Of a DNA stretch of 64,000 bases, positions 35,898 to 48,743 are shown one piece after another (within the stretch, counting starts at the first letter, position 1; each line of letters starts with the position of its first letter). The position numbers and the translations under genes were made by a program. Location: the NCBI RefSeq assembly GCF_000829825.1, contig NZ_JXSL01000030.1:255501-319500 (forward strand). The letters run 5' to 3'. Below the pieces are notes generated by a model. That model searched no databases. It was not told the origin of the DNA and saw only the letters and a program-made list of their open reading frames with translations. Source of the DNA: Paramagnetospirillum magnetotacticum MS-1 (lineage in GTDB: Bacteria > Pseudomonadota > Alphaproteobacteria > Rhodospirillales > Magnetospirillaceae).

Positions 35898-36002
35898 TTC
35901 CCACTCCCGAAATCGCTTTTGGACTCCGACGCCTGTGATATACTGCCCAACCCTGCCTTTAGGGGGGCAGTCACGAATCACATTGGGTAGTCAGCAGAAG
36001 CC

Positions 36003-37117
36003 ATGAAACTGACCATCGAGCGCGCCGCGCTGTTGAAGTCGCTGGCCCACGTCCAGAGCGTCGTCGAGCGCCGCACCACCATTCCGATCCTGTCCAACGT
36101 GAAGCTTGAAGGCCGGGGTGGCCTTTTGTCGCTGAACGCCACCGACATGGATCTCGACATCATCGAGGCGGTGCCCGCCGACGTGGTGCGCCCCGGCGCC
36201 ACCACGGCCCCGGCCCACACCTTCTACGAGATCGTGCGCAAGCTGCCCGACGGCAGCCAGGTGGAAATCGAGTTTGACGCCGAAAGCGGCCAGCTGACGC
36301 TGCGCTCCGGCCGGTCGAAATTCTCGCTGGCCTGCCTGCCGGTGGAGGACTTCCCGGTGCTGTCGGGCGGCGATCTGCCGTTCAGCTTCACCCTGTCGGC
36401 GGCGGAATTGAAGACCCTGATCGACCGCACCCGCTTCGCCATCTCGACCGAAGAGACCCGGTACTACCTGAACGGCATCTATCTGCATGCCGCGGCCAGC
36501 GACGGAATCGATGTGCTGCGCGCGGTCGCCACCGACGGCCATCGTCTGGCGCGGGTGGAAATCACCCTGCCCAGCGGCGCGGCCGGCATGCCCGGCGTCA
36601 TCGTGCCCCGCAAGACCGTGGCCGAGATCCGCAAGCTGATCGACGAAACCGATGGCGAGATCACCGTCTCCCTGTCCGAGACCAAGCTGAAATTCGCCTT
36701 CGGCGACGCCGTCCTGACGTCCAAGCTGATCGATGGCACCTTCCCCGATTACGAGCGGGTGATCCCCGCCGATAACGACAAGGTGCTGGTGGTCGATTGC
36801 AAGAGCTTCGCCCAGGCCGTGGACCGCGTTTCGGCCATCTCCACCGAGAAGAGCCGGGCCATCAAGCTGGCTCTCGAAAAGGGCAGCGCCACCCTGTCGG
36901 CGTCCAGCGCCGAGAACGGCAGCGCCGTGGAAGAGATCGAGGCCGATTACACCTCCACGCCGCTGGAGATCGGCTTCAACTCGCGCTACCTGATGGACAT
37001 CCTGGCCCAGGTGGAGGGCGAGACCGCCCGCTTCGCCATGGCCGACGCCGCCTCGCCCACCGTGGTGCGCGAGATGACCGATGGCGGCGCCATCTATGTG
37101 CTGATGCCCATGAGGGT

Positions 37118-37121
<4 letters not shown>
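36003..37121 (+). CDS. dnaN: DNA polymerase III beta sliding clamp
   Basis: 372 residues, the normal length, with three clamp domains of about 120 residues each. Recognisable stretches are RRTTIPILSNVKLEG in domain 1 and DYTSTPLEIGFNSRYLMDIL near the end, closing with YVLMPMRV: the hydrophobic pocket and C-terminal tail that clamp-binding partners use. It starts 105 bp after dnaA, and its TGA overlaps the GTG start of recF. Confidence 0.97.
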
Positions 37122-40749
<3,628 letters not shown>

Positions 40750-40819
40750 GGTTTTTGTCGGGTGACCTATAACCCGCAAACGCGACCCATAACGCGCTAA
40801 TTTTTGACGCGTAAAATGC

Positions 40820-40847
40820 AAAGGCCGCTCCGAAGGGGGCGGCCTTT
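40820..40847 (+). terminator. Intrinsic terminator after gyrB
   Basis: AAAGGCCGC ... GCGGCCTTT with a 10-base loop, 71 bp after the gyrB stop. The final T residues are part of the stem, as in the rpsT terminator. Confidence 0.7.
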
Positions 40848-41085
40848 GGCGTCCTTGAATCCGCATCGCTGGCGGTACGGATGGGCGGATTTCAGACTTG
40901 GAACGAGTAAAGCCGACGTTACCGCCGAACGGTGATCTGGCTGTTCATGATCCGAATAAGACATTTGAACCACTGCGCTCCAGCCCATGGCAACAGGTCT
41001 TCGACTTGGTTGCGGAAGCATGAGCCATCAGACAGTTGGGTGGCGGATGATGTGTTCCGAGGAGCCGACGATTTGCGTGTCCTGG

Positions 41086-41113
41086 TGATCCAACCCTCGC
41101 TTCACCACGTACT
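41086..41113 (+). promoter_or_regulatory. RpoE (ChrR-controlled sigma E) type promoter of the lipid operon
   Basis: TGATCC at 41086-41091, 16 bp, then CGTACT at 41108-41113. The same TGATCC-N16-CGTA arrangement precedes the rpoE operon (complement 49614-49639). TGATCC is the known -35 element of the ChrR-controlled sigma factor of Rhodobacter. The predicted transcript would start near 41120, which favours the ATG at 41147 as translation start. Confidence 0.7.
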
Positions 41114-41146
41114 AAAGGCATGACGAAAATCGTAGGGGGACTTTCC

Positions 41147-42466
41147 ATGAGCCGGAACACATCACTCCACCAGGGGGGCAAAATCGCCGTGATCGGCTCG
41201 GGGGCTGGGGCATTGGGGGCCGCATGGGCGCTTTCGCGCCATCACGACGTCACCATTTTCGAAAAGAATGCCCATCTGGGGGGCCATGCCAACACCGTCG
41301 AAATCTCCGAGGCGGATGGCCGCCGGATCGCTGTGGATACCGGCTTCATTGTCTATAACGAGCGGACCTATCCCAACCTGATCCGCATGTTCGATCATCT
41401 GGCTGTGCCGACACGGGCCACCGACATGTCGTTCGGGGTGTCCCTGGACGAGGGCGCCATGGAATATTCCGGCGAGAACCTGCGCGGCCTGTTCGGTCAG
41501 CCGGTCAATCTGGTGCGACCACGGTTCCTGGGCATGGTCGCCGACATTCTGCGGTTCTACCGCAACGCCCCCAAGCTGATGGCGATGGCCGAGCCCGGTC
41601 CTAGCCTGGGTGAATATCTGAGAGCCAACCGATATGGCGACGCTTTCATCCGAGACCATCTGCTTCCCATGGCCGCCGCCATCTGGTCGGCCCCGGCCTC
41701 GGCCATGCTGGATTTTCCCGCTATCAGCTTTGTGCGCTTTTGCGCCAATCACGGCCTGCTGCAATTGGCCGACCGGCCACAATGGCGAACGGTGATCGGC
41801 GGCAGCCGCGAATATGTCCGCCGGTTGACCGCCGACATGCCGCACAAGGCCCGGCGGAACACCCCGGTCCTGGCCATCGAGCGTCATGACGCCGGAGTGG
41901 ATGTCATCACTAATGGCGGTCATCGGGAAAGCTTCGACGAGGTGGTGATCGGCTCCCATGCCGACGAGGCCCTCGGCCTGCTGGCCAGCCCCAGCGCCGA
42001 CGAGCGCCGTCTGCTGGGCGCTTTCGGCTATCAGGAAAACCTGGCTGTTCTGCACGGCGACACGGCATTGATGCCAAAGCGGCGGAAGCTTTGGGCGTCA
42101 TGGAACTATATGGGCAGCACCGGCCCCGATGGGGCACGGCATCTTTGCGTCAGTTACTGGATGAACCGCCTTCAGTCCCTGGATGCCAAATCCCCGATCA
42201 TCGTCACCTTGAACCCCATCTCCCCGCCCCGGCTGGAAACGGTTCATGCCAGCTTCGTCTACCACCACCCCATGTTCGATGGCGCAGCCATGGCGGCCCA
42301 GGGGCAATTGGGCCGCATTCAGGGCGCGGACCGGGTCTGGTTCTGCGGCTCTTATTTCGGCTACGGCTTTCACGAGGATGCGTTCTCTTCGGGACTGGCC
42401 ACCGCCGAAGCCATGGGCTGCCCGGCGCCTTGGCTGTCCGAGCCCATGCGGCGGGCCGCGGAATGA
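41147..42466 (+). CDS. FAD-dependent amine-oxidase-like oxidoreductase of the sigma-E lipid operon
   Basis: 439 residues. The FAD-binding Rossmann loop is KIAVIGSGAGALGAAWALS near residues 12-30, followed by IFEKNAHLGGHANTV and the FIVYNERTYPNLIRMF segment of the desaturase/amine-oxidase group; the C-terminal FAD contact is VWFCGSYFGYGFHEDAFSSG. The family acts on lipids or isoprenoids; a role in desaturating or oxidising modified acyl chains is inferred from its neighbours. The start was moved to 41147 because GGGGGA lies six bases before it and an upstream ATG overlaps the predicted transcription start. Its stop overlaps the next start. Confidence 0.85.
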   Translation: MSRNTSLHQGGKIAVIGSGAGALGAAWALSRHHDVTIFEKNAHLGGHANTVEISEADGRRIAVDTGFIVYNERTYPNLIRMFDHLAVPTRATDMSFGVSLDEGAMEYSGENLRGLFGQPVNLVRPRFLGMVADILRFYRNAPKLMAMAEPGPSLGEYLRANRYGDAFIRDHLLPMAAAIWSAPASAMLDFPAISFVRFCANHGLLQLADRPQWRTVIGGSREYVRRLTADMPHKARRNTPVLAIERHDAGVDVITNGGHRESFDEVVIGSHADEALGLLASPSADERRLLGAFGYQENLAVLHGDTALMPKRRKLWASWNYMGSTGPDGARHLCVSYWMNRLQSLDAKSPIIVTLNPISPPRLETVHASFVYHHPMFDGAAMAAQGQLGRIQGADRVWFCGSYFGYGFHEDAFSSGLATAEAMGCPAPWLSEPMRRAAE

Positions 42467-43239
42467 CGGTCTCATGCCTCTATCGCGGTCAGGTCATGCA
42501 TCACCGCCTCGACCCGGTGGGCCATCGCTTCACCTATGACGTGGTCTCCCTGCTGGTGGATCTGGACGAGTTGCCGGAGCTTGGCCTGACGCTGCTGTCC
42601 CACAATCGGCGCAACCTGTTCTCGGTCCAGGATAAGGATTTGGGCGATGGCGGCTCGCCTCGCCGTTGGATCGAGGCAGAGCTAGCGCGGCATTCCATTT
42701 TCATTCCCGGCGGTGCGGTGCGGGTTCACCTGTTCCCCCGCTTTCTGGGGCTGGCCTTCACCCCGCTGACCACATGGTTCTGCCATGCCGCCGATGGGAG
42801 CTTGTCGGCGGTATTGTACGAGGTCCACAACACCTTCGGCGAACGCCACGCGTATCTGGTCCGCACCGAGGGCGATGAGCGCCGCACGCTGCGCCATTCG
42901 GCGGCGAAATGCTTCCACGTCTCGCCCTTCCTCGGCCTCAGCGGTGACTACGCCTTCGCCTTGCGTCCGCCCAGCGAGACCTTCGCCATCACCATCCGCG
43001 AGACCGACCGAGCCACGGCCAAGCCGATCCTGGTCGCCTCTCATGTGGCCAAGCGGGTGCCGCTGACCGATACCGCCCTGATCCGGGCCGCTCTCGCCTA
43101 TCCCCTGCTGCCGCTGAAGATTGTGGGCGGCATCCACTGGGAGGCGCTGCGCATCTGGCTCAAGGGCGCCTCCTTCCATTCCAAGCCCGCGCCGCCGGCA
43201 TCGCTGGTGTCCTTCATCGACAAAGGGGGTCTTTCATGA
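42463..43239 (+). CDS. DUF1365 family protein
   Basis: 258 residues. The family signatures are present: VMHHRLDPVGHRFTYDVVSL at the start, FLGLAFTPLTTWFCHAADG in the middle, and HSAAKCFHVSPFLGLSGDYAF. No membrane helix or cofactor motif is evident. DUF1365 genes are habitually found between the flavin oxidoreductase and the CFA-type methyltransferase, as here, so a shared task in acyl-chain modification is likely, but the chemistry is not known. Overlaps both neighbours by 4 bp. Confidence 0.9.
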   Translation: MTVSCLYRGQVMHHRLDPVGHRFTYDVVSLLVDLDELPELGLTLLSHNRRNLFSVQDKDLGDGGSPRRWIEAELARHSIFIPGGAVRVHLFPRFLGLAFTPLTTWFCHAADGSLSAVLYEVHNTFGERHAYLVRTEGDERRTLRHSAAKCFHVSPFLGLSGDYAFALRPPSETFAITIRETDRATAKPILVASHVAKRVPLTDTALIRAALAYPLLPLKIVGGIHWEALRIWLKGASFHSKPAPPASLVSFIDKGGLS

Positions 43240-44453
43240 ATGCCCAGTCCCGCCTTCTGCCCATGGCCGCCATTCCCCATGGTCTGACCGACAATCTCCT
43301 TCTCTCCATGCTGGAGCACCGGCTGGCGGCCGGTCAGCTGACCGTCATCCTGCCCAGCGGAGAGAGCCGGGTCTTCACCGGCAGTGTTCCAGGCCCAAGG
43401 GCCGAATTCCGCCTCCACCGCCTGCGCGCCTTGCGCCGCCTGATCACCGGAGGCCCGGTGGGATTGGGAGAGGCCTATATGGATGGCGATTGGGACAGTC
43501 CCGATCTGGCCGCCTTGCTGGAACTGGGCGACGTCAACGACCGGGTGCTGGGCGATCCCCTGGAGGGGCATCCGCTGCTGCGCTTGGGCCTCAAGCTGTG
43601 GCATCGCCTGCACGACAACTCGCGCCGGGGCAGCCGCCGCAACATCTCGGCCCATTACGATCTGGGCAATGCCTTTTACTCCCAGTGGCTGGACCCGGGC
43701 ATGACCTATTCCGCCGCCCTGTTCGCCTCTCCTGGCGAGAGTCTGGCCCAGGCCCAGGAGCGGAAATACCGCGCCATCGCCGAGGATATCGGCCTGAAGC
43801 CGGGTATGCGGGTGCTGGAAATCGGCTGCGGCTGGGGCGGTTTCGCCGAGTTGATGGCGGGTGAGTACGGCGCCACGGTGGTGGGTCTGACCCTGTCCGA
43901 GGAGCAGCATGCCTGGGCGACCCGGCGGCTGGCCGAGGCCGGGCTGGCCGAGCGCACCGATATCAGGCTGCAGGATTACCGCGACGTCACCGGGCAGTTC
44001 GACCGCATTGTCTCGGTCGAGATGATCGAAGCGGTGGGCGAGCGCTGGTGGCCCACCTATTTCGCCACCATCCGCGACCGGCTGGTGCCCGGCGGTAAGG
44101 CGGGACTGCAAGCCATCACCATCGCCGATGAGCGGTTCGACACCTATCGCCGGGGCTGCGACTTCATCCAGCGCCATGTCTTTCCCGGCGGCATGTTGCC
44201 GTCGCCCGGCGCCTTGCAGGCCCAGGCCGACGCAGCCGGGCTGAGCCTGTCCACGCCTCGGTGCTTCGGCATGGATTACGAACGCACCCTTGGATTGTGG
44301 GAGCATGACTTCCAGCAGGCATGGTCGCGGATCGCGCCGCTGGGCTTTGATACCCGCTTCAAGCGGCTGTGGGAGTTCTACATCGCCTATTGCCGCGCCG
44401 GTTTTCGCACCAAGGCCATCGATGTCTGCCATCTGCTGCTGACCCGCGACTAG
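43236..44453 (+). CDS. Cyclopropane-fatty-acid synthase family methyltransferase
   Basis: 405 residues. SAM motif I is VLEIGCGWGGFAELMAGEY, preceded by the family's ISAHYDLGNAFYSQWLDPGM substrate-facing region, and the VEMIEAVGERWWPTYF loop follows. It moves a methyl group from SAM to the double bond of membrane phospholipid acyl chains. In Rhodobacter the relative in the sigma-E cluster (UfaM) makes a methylated unsaturated chain, not a cyclopropane; which product forms here cannot be told from sequence. It overlaps DUF1365 by 4 bp; the MFS gene begins 3 bp after its stop. Confidence 0.93.
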   Translation: MNAQSRLLPMAAIPHGLTDNLLLSMLEHRLAAGQLTVILPSGESRVFTGSVPGPRAEFRLHRLRALRRLITGGPVGLGEAYMDGDWDSPDLAALLELGDVNDRVLGDPLEGHPLLRLGLKLWHRLHDNSRRGSRRNISAHYDLGNAFYSQWLDPGMTYSAALFASPGESLAQAQERKYRAIAEDIGLKPGMRVLEIGCGWGGFAELMAGEYGATVVGLTLSEEQHAWATRRLAEAGLAERTDIRLQDYRDVTGQFDRIVSVEMIEAVGERWWPTYFATIRDRLVPGGKAGLQAITIADERFDTYRRGCDFIQRHVFPGGMLPSPGALQAQADAAGLSLSTPRCFGMDYERTLGLWEHDFQQAWSRIAPLGFDTRFKRLWEFYIAYCRAGFRTKAIDVCHLLLTRD

Positions 44454-44456
44454 ATC

Positions 44457-45761
44457 ATGCCCCGGCTGAGCCGCCTGCGGCTGACCGCCTATGCCCTTCC
44501 TGCCTTGGCTTTGGCAGCATTGGGGATACCCGTCCATGTCCATATGCCCACTTTCTATGCCGAGACGGTGGGGCTGGGGCTGGCGGCCACCGGTGGGGCG
44601 CTGCTGGCATCGCGGCTGGTGGATCTGATGGTCGATCCCATCATCGGACTGGCTTGTGACGGCGGCCATGGCAGGCGGCGGCGCGGCTGGATGCTGGCGG
44701 GATTGCCGCTGCTGCTGGTGGCGGGCTGGCGACTCTTCATGCCACCAGCCGATGCCGGAGCCGGTCATCTGGTGCTGTGGTCGGCGGCCTTCTATCTGGG
44801 GCTGACCCTGATGCTGGTGCCCTATCAGGCCTGGGGGGCGGAGCTGTCGTCGGATTACGCAGAGCGGACCCGAATCGCCTCCTGGCGCGAAGGGTTCTCC
44901 CTGGTCGGTGTGCTGCTGGCGGTGGCGGGGCCAGCCGCCCTGTCCTTGCCCCAATCCCAGACCCTGGCGGCCTTTTTCCCTCCCGCCGCGGCAATCTTGA
45001 TGATCGGCGTCGCCGCAGCCGTGTTTTTGGTCCCGGAGTCCCCTCCCGCTCCGGTGACCGCGAGGGGGCCGGTTGCGTCATTATCCCCCCTGATACGCAA
45101 TCGGCCCTTTCGCCGCCTGGTTCTGGCCCAGGCCCTCAATGCCACCGCCAATGCCCTGCCCGCCACATTATTCCTGATCTATGTGGGCGACGGCTTGGGA
45201 CGGCCCGATCTGGCCGGGCCGCTTTTGCTGGCCTATTTCTTCGCCGCCATTGCCGGAATTCCCCTGTGGCTGGCTGTTGCCGCCCGGATGGGCAAGCATC
45301 CAGCCTGGCGGCTGTCCCTCCTGCTGACGGCATTGGCCTTCGTCCCGGCGGTTTTTCTGGGGTCGGGCCAATGGCCGGTCTTCGCCGGCGTCTGCCTGCT
45401 GACCGGTCTGGGCCTGGCCGCGGATCTGGCCTTGCCCGCCGCCATCCTGGCCGATGTGGTGGACGAGCATTCCGCCCAGGGCGGCGGCGGGCGGGCGGGA
45501 CTTTACGTTGCTCTATGGAGCCTGACCGGCAAGTTGGCCCTGACCGTGGCGGTGGGATGCGCTTTTCCCCTGCTGGCCTTGGTTGGGTTCACCCCGGCTT
45601 CGCTCAATTCCCCCGCCTCGCTGCTGACCCTGGGGATGCTTTATGCCGGTGCGCCGGTTGTTCTGAAGCTGGCGGCCGTCGCCGCCATGGGCCGTTTCCC
45701 GCTGGACCAGGCGCGCCAGCAAGACTTGCAGCGCCGCATCGCCATTTTGTCGGAGGCCTGA
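44457..45761 (+). CDS. MFS (GPH-type) transporter of the lipid operon
   Basis: 434 residues with about twelve hydrophobic segments. The cytoplasmic loop VDLMVDPIIGLACDGGHGRR and the second-half YQAWGAELSSDYAERTRIAS are typical of the glycoside-pentoside-hexuronide/melibiose carrier group of the major facilitator superfamily. The substrate is unknown; within a lipid-modifying operon a sugar is not obvious, and lipid or lysolipid transport is only a suggestion. Confidence 0.85.
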   Translation: MPRLSRLRLTAYALPALALAALGIPVHVHMPTFYAETVGLGLAATGGALLASRLVDLMVDPIIGLACDGGHGRRRRGWMLAGLPLLLVAGWRLFMPPADAGAGHLVLWSAAFYLGLTLMLVPYQAWGAELSSDYAERTRIASWREGFSLVGVLLAVAGPAALSLPQSQTLAAFFPPAAAILMIGVAAAVFLVPESPPAPVTARGPVASLSPLIRNRPFRRLVLAQALNATANALPATLFLIYVGDGLGRPDLAGPLLLAYFFAAIAGIPLWLAVAARMGKHPAWRLSLLLTALAFVPAVFLGSGQWPVFAGVCLLTGLGLAADLALPAAILADVVDEHSAQGGGGRAGLYVALWSLTGKLALTVAVGCAFPLLALVGFTPASLNSPASLLTLGMLYAGAPVVLKLAAVAAMGRFPLDQARQQDLQRRIAILSEA

Positions 45762-45764
45762 TCC

Positions 45765-46310
45765 ATGTTGACCCGTTCCGCTCTCATCCTGACCGCTTTT
45801 CTCGTGCTTACGGGGTGTTCGACCATGAAGCCTGCTGATTTCGCCAATGCCCAGCCCAAGCTGGTGCTGGAAGAGTATTTCGCTGGCCGTACCCAAGCCT
45901 GGGGTCTGTTCCAGGACCGCTTTGGCACCGTGAAGCGGCAGTTCACGGTGGAGATCACCGGAACATGGAATGGCGAGCTTTTGGTGCTGGACGAGCGCTT
46001 TGTCTACAATGACGGCGAGACCGATCAGCGCGTCTGGACCATCCGCAAACTGGGCGATGGCCGCTATGAAGGCCTTGCCTCCGACGTGGTCGGGGCCGCG
46101 GCGGGCTCGTCGGCGGGCAACGCCCTCAACTGGGCCTATATCATGGATCTGAAGGTGGGCGACGGAACCCTTCGGGTCGCCTTCGACGATTGGATGTTCC
46201 TGCAGCCGGGCGGCGCCATGATCAATCGGGCCAAGGTCTCCAAGTGGGGCTTCGATATCGGTGAGGTCACCCTCTTCTTCATGAAGCCGGAGCTGAAAGC
46301 CGCCTCCTGA
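45765..46310 (+). CDS. DUF3833 lipoprotein
   Basis: 181 residues with a lipoprotein signal (lipobox LTGC, Cys18). The DUF3833 core follows: LVLEEYFAGRTQAWGLFQDR, LDERFVYNDGETDQRVWTI and MNRAKVSKWGFDIGEVTLFF in character. Outer-membrane or periplasmic location is expected. It recurs next to SDR, SnoaL and CFA-type genes in ChrR regulons. Its 3' end overlaps that of the convergent SnoaL-like gene by 32 bp. Confidence 0.9.
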   Translation: MLTRSALILTAFLVLTGCSTMKPADFANAQPKLVLEEYFAGRTQAWGLFQDRFGTVKRQFTVEITGTWNGELLVLDERFVYNDGETDQRVWTIRKLGDGRYEGLASDVVGAAAGSSAGNALNWAYIMDLKVGDGTLRVAFDDWMFLQPGGAMINRAKVSKWGFDIGEVTLFFMKPELKAAS

Positions 46311-46701
46311 CCAGCCTTATGGCCGCACCCAATACGGGGATGCGGCCATAGACCTGGGTGCTGGCATCCCAGTGATCCCGGTGAAGGGTCACCTTGCCGT
46401 CGGCGTCAAAGCGGACCTCGCTCATGCCCTCCAGCACGATGGAGCGCCCCCGCAGGGTGGCGAAGAAGCGCCAGCGCAAATAGCCTGCATCCCTGCCCAT
46501 GGCCCGGTCATCGACCACGAAACGCGGGCTCTCCACGGTTTGAAACATATGGACCAGCAGCGTCTCCAGCCGCTCGACGCCGGTCAGATCGTTGAAGGGA
46601 TCGACGAAGCGGATGTCGGGGGCGCACAGTTCGCGCAGGCGCGACACGCTGTCGGGGCTCAGCCCTTGCCAGAATTCACCCCAGGCCTCCAGCGCGCTCA
46701 T
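46279..46701 (-). CDS. SnoaL-like (NTF2-fold) protein
   Basis: 140 residues with the one-domain cone-shaped fold pattern: WGEFWQGLSPDSVSRLRELC, DIRFVDPFNDLTGVERLETL and a beta-rich C-terminal half with LRWRFFATLRGRSIVLEG. These proteins are small isomerases or ligand binders; the function here is unknown. It overlaps the SDR gene by 4 bp on the same strand and, tail to tail, the DUF3833 gene by 32 bp. Confidence 0.85.
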   Translation of the reverse strand: MSALEAWGEFWQGLSPDSVSRLRELCAPDIRFVDPFNDLTGVERLETLLVHMFQTVESPRFVVDDRAMGRDAGYLRWRFFATLRGRSIVLEGMSEVRFDADGKVTLHRDHWDASTQVYGRIPVLGAAIRLVRRRLSAPAS

Positions 46702-47429
46702 AGCCCCGTCGCCTTATGCATGAGCGCGAAATACAGCCGGTCGGGCAGCAGGCGCAGCAGCTTCATGACCAGAGCGAAGCGGAAGGGAAAGGCGGTCTCG
46801 AAGCGCCCCGTCTTCATTGCCCGCAATATGGCCTCGGCGGCCTGCTCGGCGGTGATCAGATCGGGCATGGGAAAGGGATTTTGGCGGGTCAACGGCGTAT
46901 CCACGAAACCGGGATTGATCAGGCTGACCCGCACGCCGCTGCCGTCCAGATCCAGCTTCAGGGATTCGGCCAGGGCGATCAGTCCCGCCTTGCTGGCCGA
47001 ATAGCCCCCGGCGGTGGGCAGGCCGCGATAGCCCGCCACCGAGGCCACCAGAACCAGATGGCCGCTGCCGCGCGCGATCATGGCGGGAAGCAGCGCTTCG
47101 ACGCAATGGACCGCCCCCATGAGGTTGGTCTCCATCAGATCGCGCACCACACCCGCATCGAAGCTTCTCGCCGGGGTTGGCGTGTGGATGCCCGCGCAGA
47201 GAATGGCGGTGTCGATGACGCCCAGCCCACTGACCGCCCTGGCGATGGCGGCGCGGTCGGTGACATCTACCGCCAGAGGCATGATGCCAGCTTGGGCGCG
47301 GGCAAGCTCCGCCAAGGGCGCAAGCCGCCGACCGCTGGCAAAGACCATATGGCCATCGGTGGCAAGGCGCCGCGCCAGGGCCGCGCCGATTCCCGATCCC
47401 GCCCCGGTGATCCATGTCCTGGTCATCAT
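46698..47429 (-). CDS. Short-chain dehydrogenase/reductase
   Basis: 243 residues. The NAD(P)-binding loop is TGAGSGIGAALARRLA near residues 8-23, the catalytic serine lies in LVLVASVAGYRG, and the YSASKAGL segment carries the Tyr-x3-Lys pair. Classical SDR. Substrate unknown, but the gene lies in the rpoE-chrR operon and such an SDR recurs in ChrR regulons. Overlaps both neighbours by 4 bp. Confidence 0.92.
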   Translation of the reverse strand: MMTRTWITGAGSGIGAALARRLATDGHMVFASGRRLAPLAELARAQAGIMPLAVDVTDRAAIARAVSGLGVIDTAILCAGIHTPTPARSFDAGVVRDLMETNLMGAVHCVEALLPAMIARGSGHLVLVASVAGYRGLPTAGGYSASKAGLIALAESLKLDLDGSGVRVSLINPGFVDTPLTRQNPFPMPDLITAEQAAEAILRAMKTGRFETAFPFRFALVMKLLRLLPDRLYFALMHKATGL

Positions 47430-48034
47430 GGCCGGTTATCCGCCAGACCGCGGGGAACATAGACGAAGTCCGCCCCCTTGTGGCGGAAGCTCAGGCCCGT
47501 CCATTGGCCCTGCGGCGAATAGGCAATGTCCAGCTTCAACTCGCCCTCCAGCCGCCAGCGGCCGGGGCCAAGGGGAACCCGGATCACGTCGAGCAGGCGG
47601 CCAATCTGGGAATCCAGCAAGGGCCGGTTGGTGGCCAGGGCCGGATTCCAATAGCTGGTGGGAACCGTATCGGCGGGGGCGGTGAAGACTCCCGTGGCGC
47701 CCTCGACCCGCAACCCTCCGCCCACGCTGCGGACCGAGAGCGTCAGGATATCGCCATCGTCGTCGGTGCGGGAGTCCAGCCGGGTCAATCGGCCATCTCG
47801 CCAGACTTCCTGGCTGTCGTGGCGGTATTTGTAGAGGGGTATGGGGCCGAAGGCGACATCTAGCGCGATGCTCACATGCACCCTGGTTTCGTCGCCGACA
47901 CTCTCCACCTCGGCCCGGTGCGTGCCAATGGGAGTGCCGCCGCGCAGAACGACGAATTCGGCGCTTTGCCCAGCCGCCACCGGGGCGGCTCCGAGCAAGG
48001 CGGCGATGACCAGGATGGCGGCGAGCATGCGCAT
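47426..48034 (-). CDS. DUF6134-like exported protein
   Basis: 202 residues with a signal peptide (MRMLAAILVIAALLGAAPVA, cleavage near AAG-QS). The mature part is beta-rich: FVVLRGGTPIGTHRAEVESV, FGPIPLYKYRHDSQEVWRDG and an alternating pattern through to the C-terminus. This matches a group of periplasmic proteins of unknown function (DUF6134) that follow chrR in other genomes. It lies 61 bp after chrR and overlaps the SDR start by 4 bp. Confidence 0.8.
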   Translation of the reverse strand: MRMLAAILVIAALLGAAPVAAGQSAEFVVLRGGTPIGTHRAEVESVGDETRVHVSIALDVAFGPIPLYKYRHDSQEVWRDGRLTRLDSRTDDDGDILTLSVRSVGGGLRVEGATGVFTAPADTVPTSYWNPALATNRPLLDSQIGRLLDVIRVPLGPGRWRLEGELKLDIAYSPQGQWTGLSFRHKGADFVYVPRGLADNRP

Positions 48035-48095
48035 GGGCGGCGTTCCTCCAGAAGGCGTCGTTTGTCATACGCCACTCGGGCCGCCTTGGATCACA

Positions 48096-48743
48096 TCACA
48101 GGTCGAGAAAGGGATTGACCAGCCGTCCCACAAGCCCCGTGAGCTTCAGCGGCCCATGGGTTACCGCCAGACACAGGCAGGTCTCGCCACCATCCGCCGC
48201 CGGACTGTGCACCACCTGCTGGTCGGCCATGGCCACATCGCCACGGGCATAGCCCGTGCCGGAATCGGTAAATCCGCCTTGCAGAACCATGGTCAGTTCC
48301 ATACCGCCATGGCCATGCTCGGGGACCACGATGCCAGCCCCGATGCGCAACAGCCGCGCACGGATGCCGCGCGCCTGGAGCAGGATGGCCTGTTCAATGC
48401 CCGCCGCCAGTCGCTTCCAAGGCAGCGCCTCCAGACTGGCGGGAAGATAGTCGCGCAAGGGACTGGGCAGGCCGGGTGCCGCAACTACCGGGCTTCGGGG
48501 CATGGGTGCCCCCGGCAGCTGGTCCAGGCGCGCCAGAACCGAGGCCAGGGCGTCAGCGCCCAAATCACTGGGCGGCAGTGTCTCGATCACAGCGCCGCCC
48601 ATCGCCTCGATCCGCCCAACCTCGGCCCGGCAGCGCGGGCAGAGCGCCAGATGGGTGGCGACCAGCAAGGACGCGGCTTCATCCAGGGAACCGGCGCCAT
48701 AGGCCACCAGGAGTTCGTCGGAAGGATGACATGTCGCGCTCAT
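48096..48743 (-). CDS. chrR: Anti-sigma factor ChrR
   Basis: 215 residues. The zinc anti-sigma domain has His6, His31, Cys35 and Cys38 (THLALCPRC), the four zinc ligands of Rhodobacter ChrR at the same numbers. The C-terminal cupin has its metal set as well: His142, His144, Glu148 and His178 (PEHGHGGMEL and VVHSP). ChrR holds the sigma factor until singlet oxygen or related stress releases it. The start overlaps the rpoE stop by 4 bp, the normal arrangement. Confidence 0.95.
   Translation of the reverse strand: MSATCHPSDELLVAYGAGSLDEAASLLVATHLALCPRCRAEVGRIEAMGGAVIETLPPSDLGADALASVLARLDQLPGAPMPRSPVVAAPGLPSPLRDYLPASLEALPWKRLAAGIEQAILLQARGIRARLLRIGAGIVVPEHGHGGMELTMVLQGGFTDSGTGYARGDVAMADQQVVHSPAADGGETCLCLAVTHGPLKLTGLVGRLVNPFLDL

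Larger units (their letters stand above)
40750..41146. other. Non-coding stretch between gyrB and the flavin oxidoreductase gene
   Basis: 397 bp. Contains the gyrB terminator, then about 230 bp with no recognisable gene or repeat, then the TGATCC-N16-CGTA promoter. No intact transposase is seen. Confidence 0.6.

Noticed and set aside
40860-41080. Possible insertion-sequence end after gyrB
   Set aside because: Sequence style is unlike the genes around it, but there are no terminal inverted repeats, no target duplication and no transposase fragment I can support.
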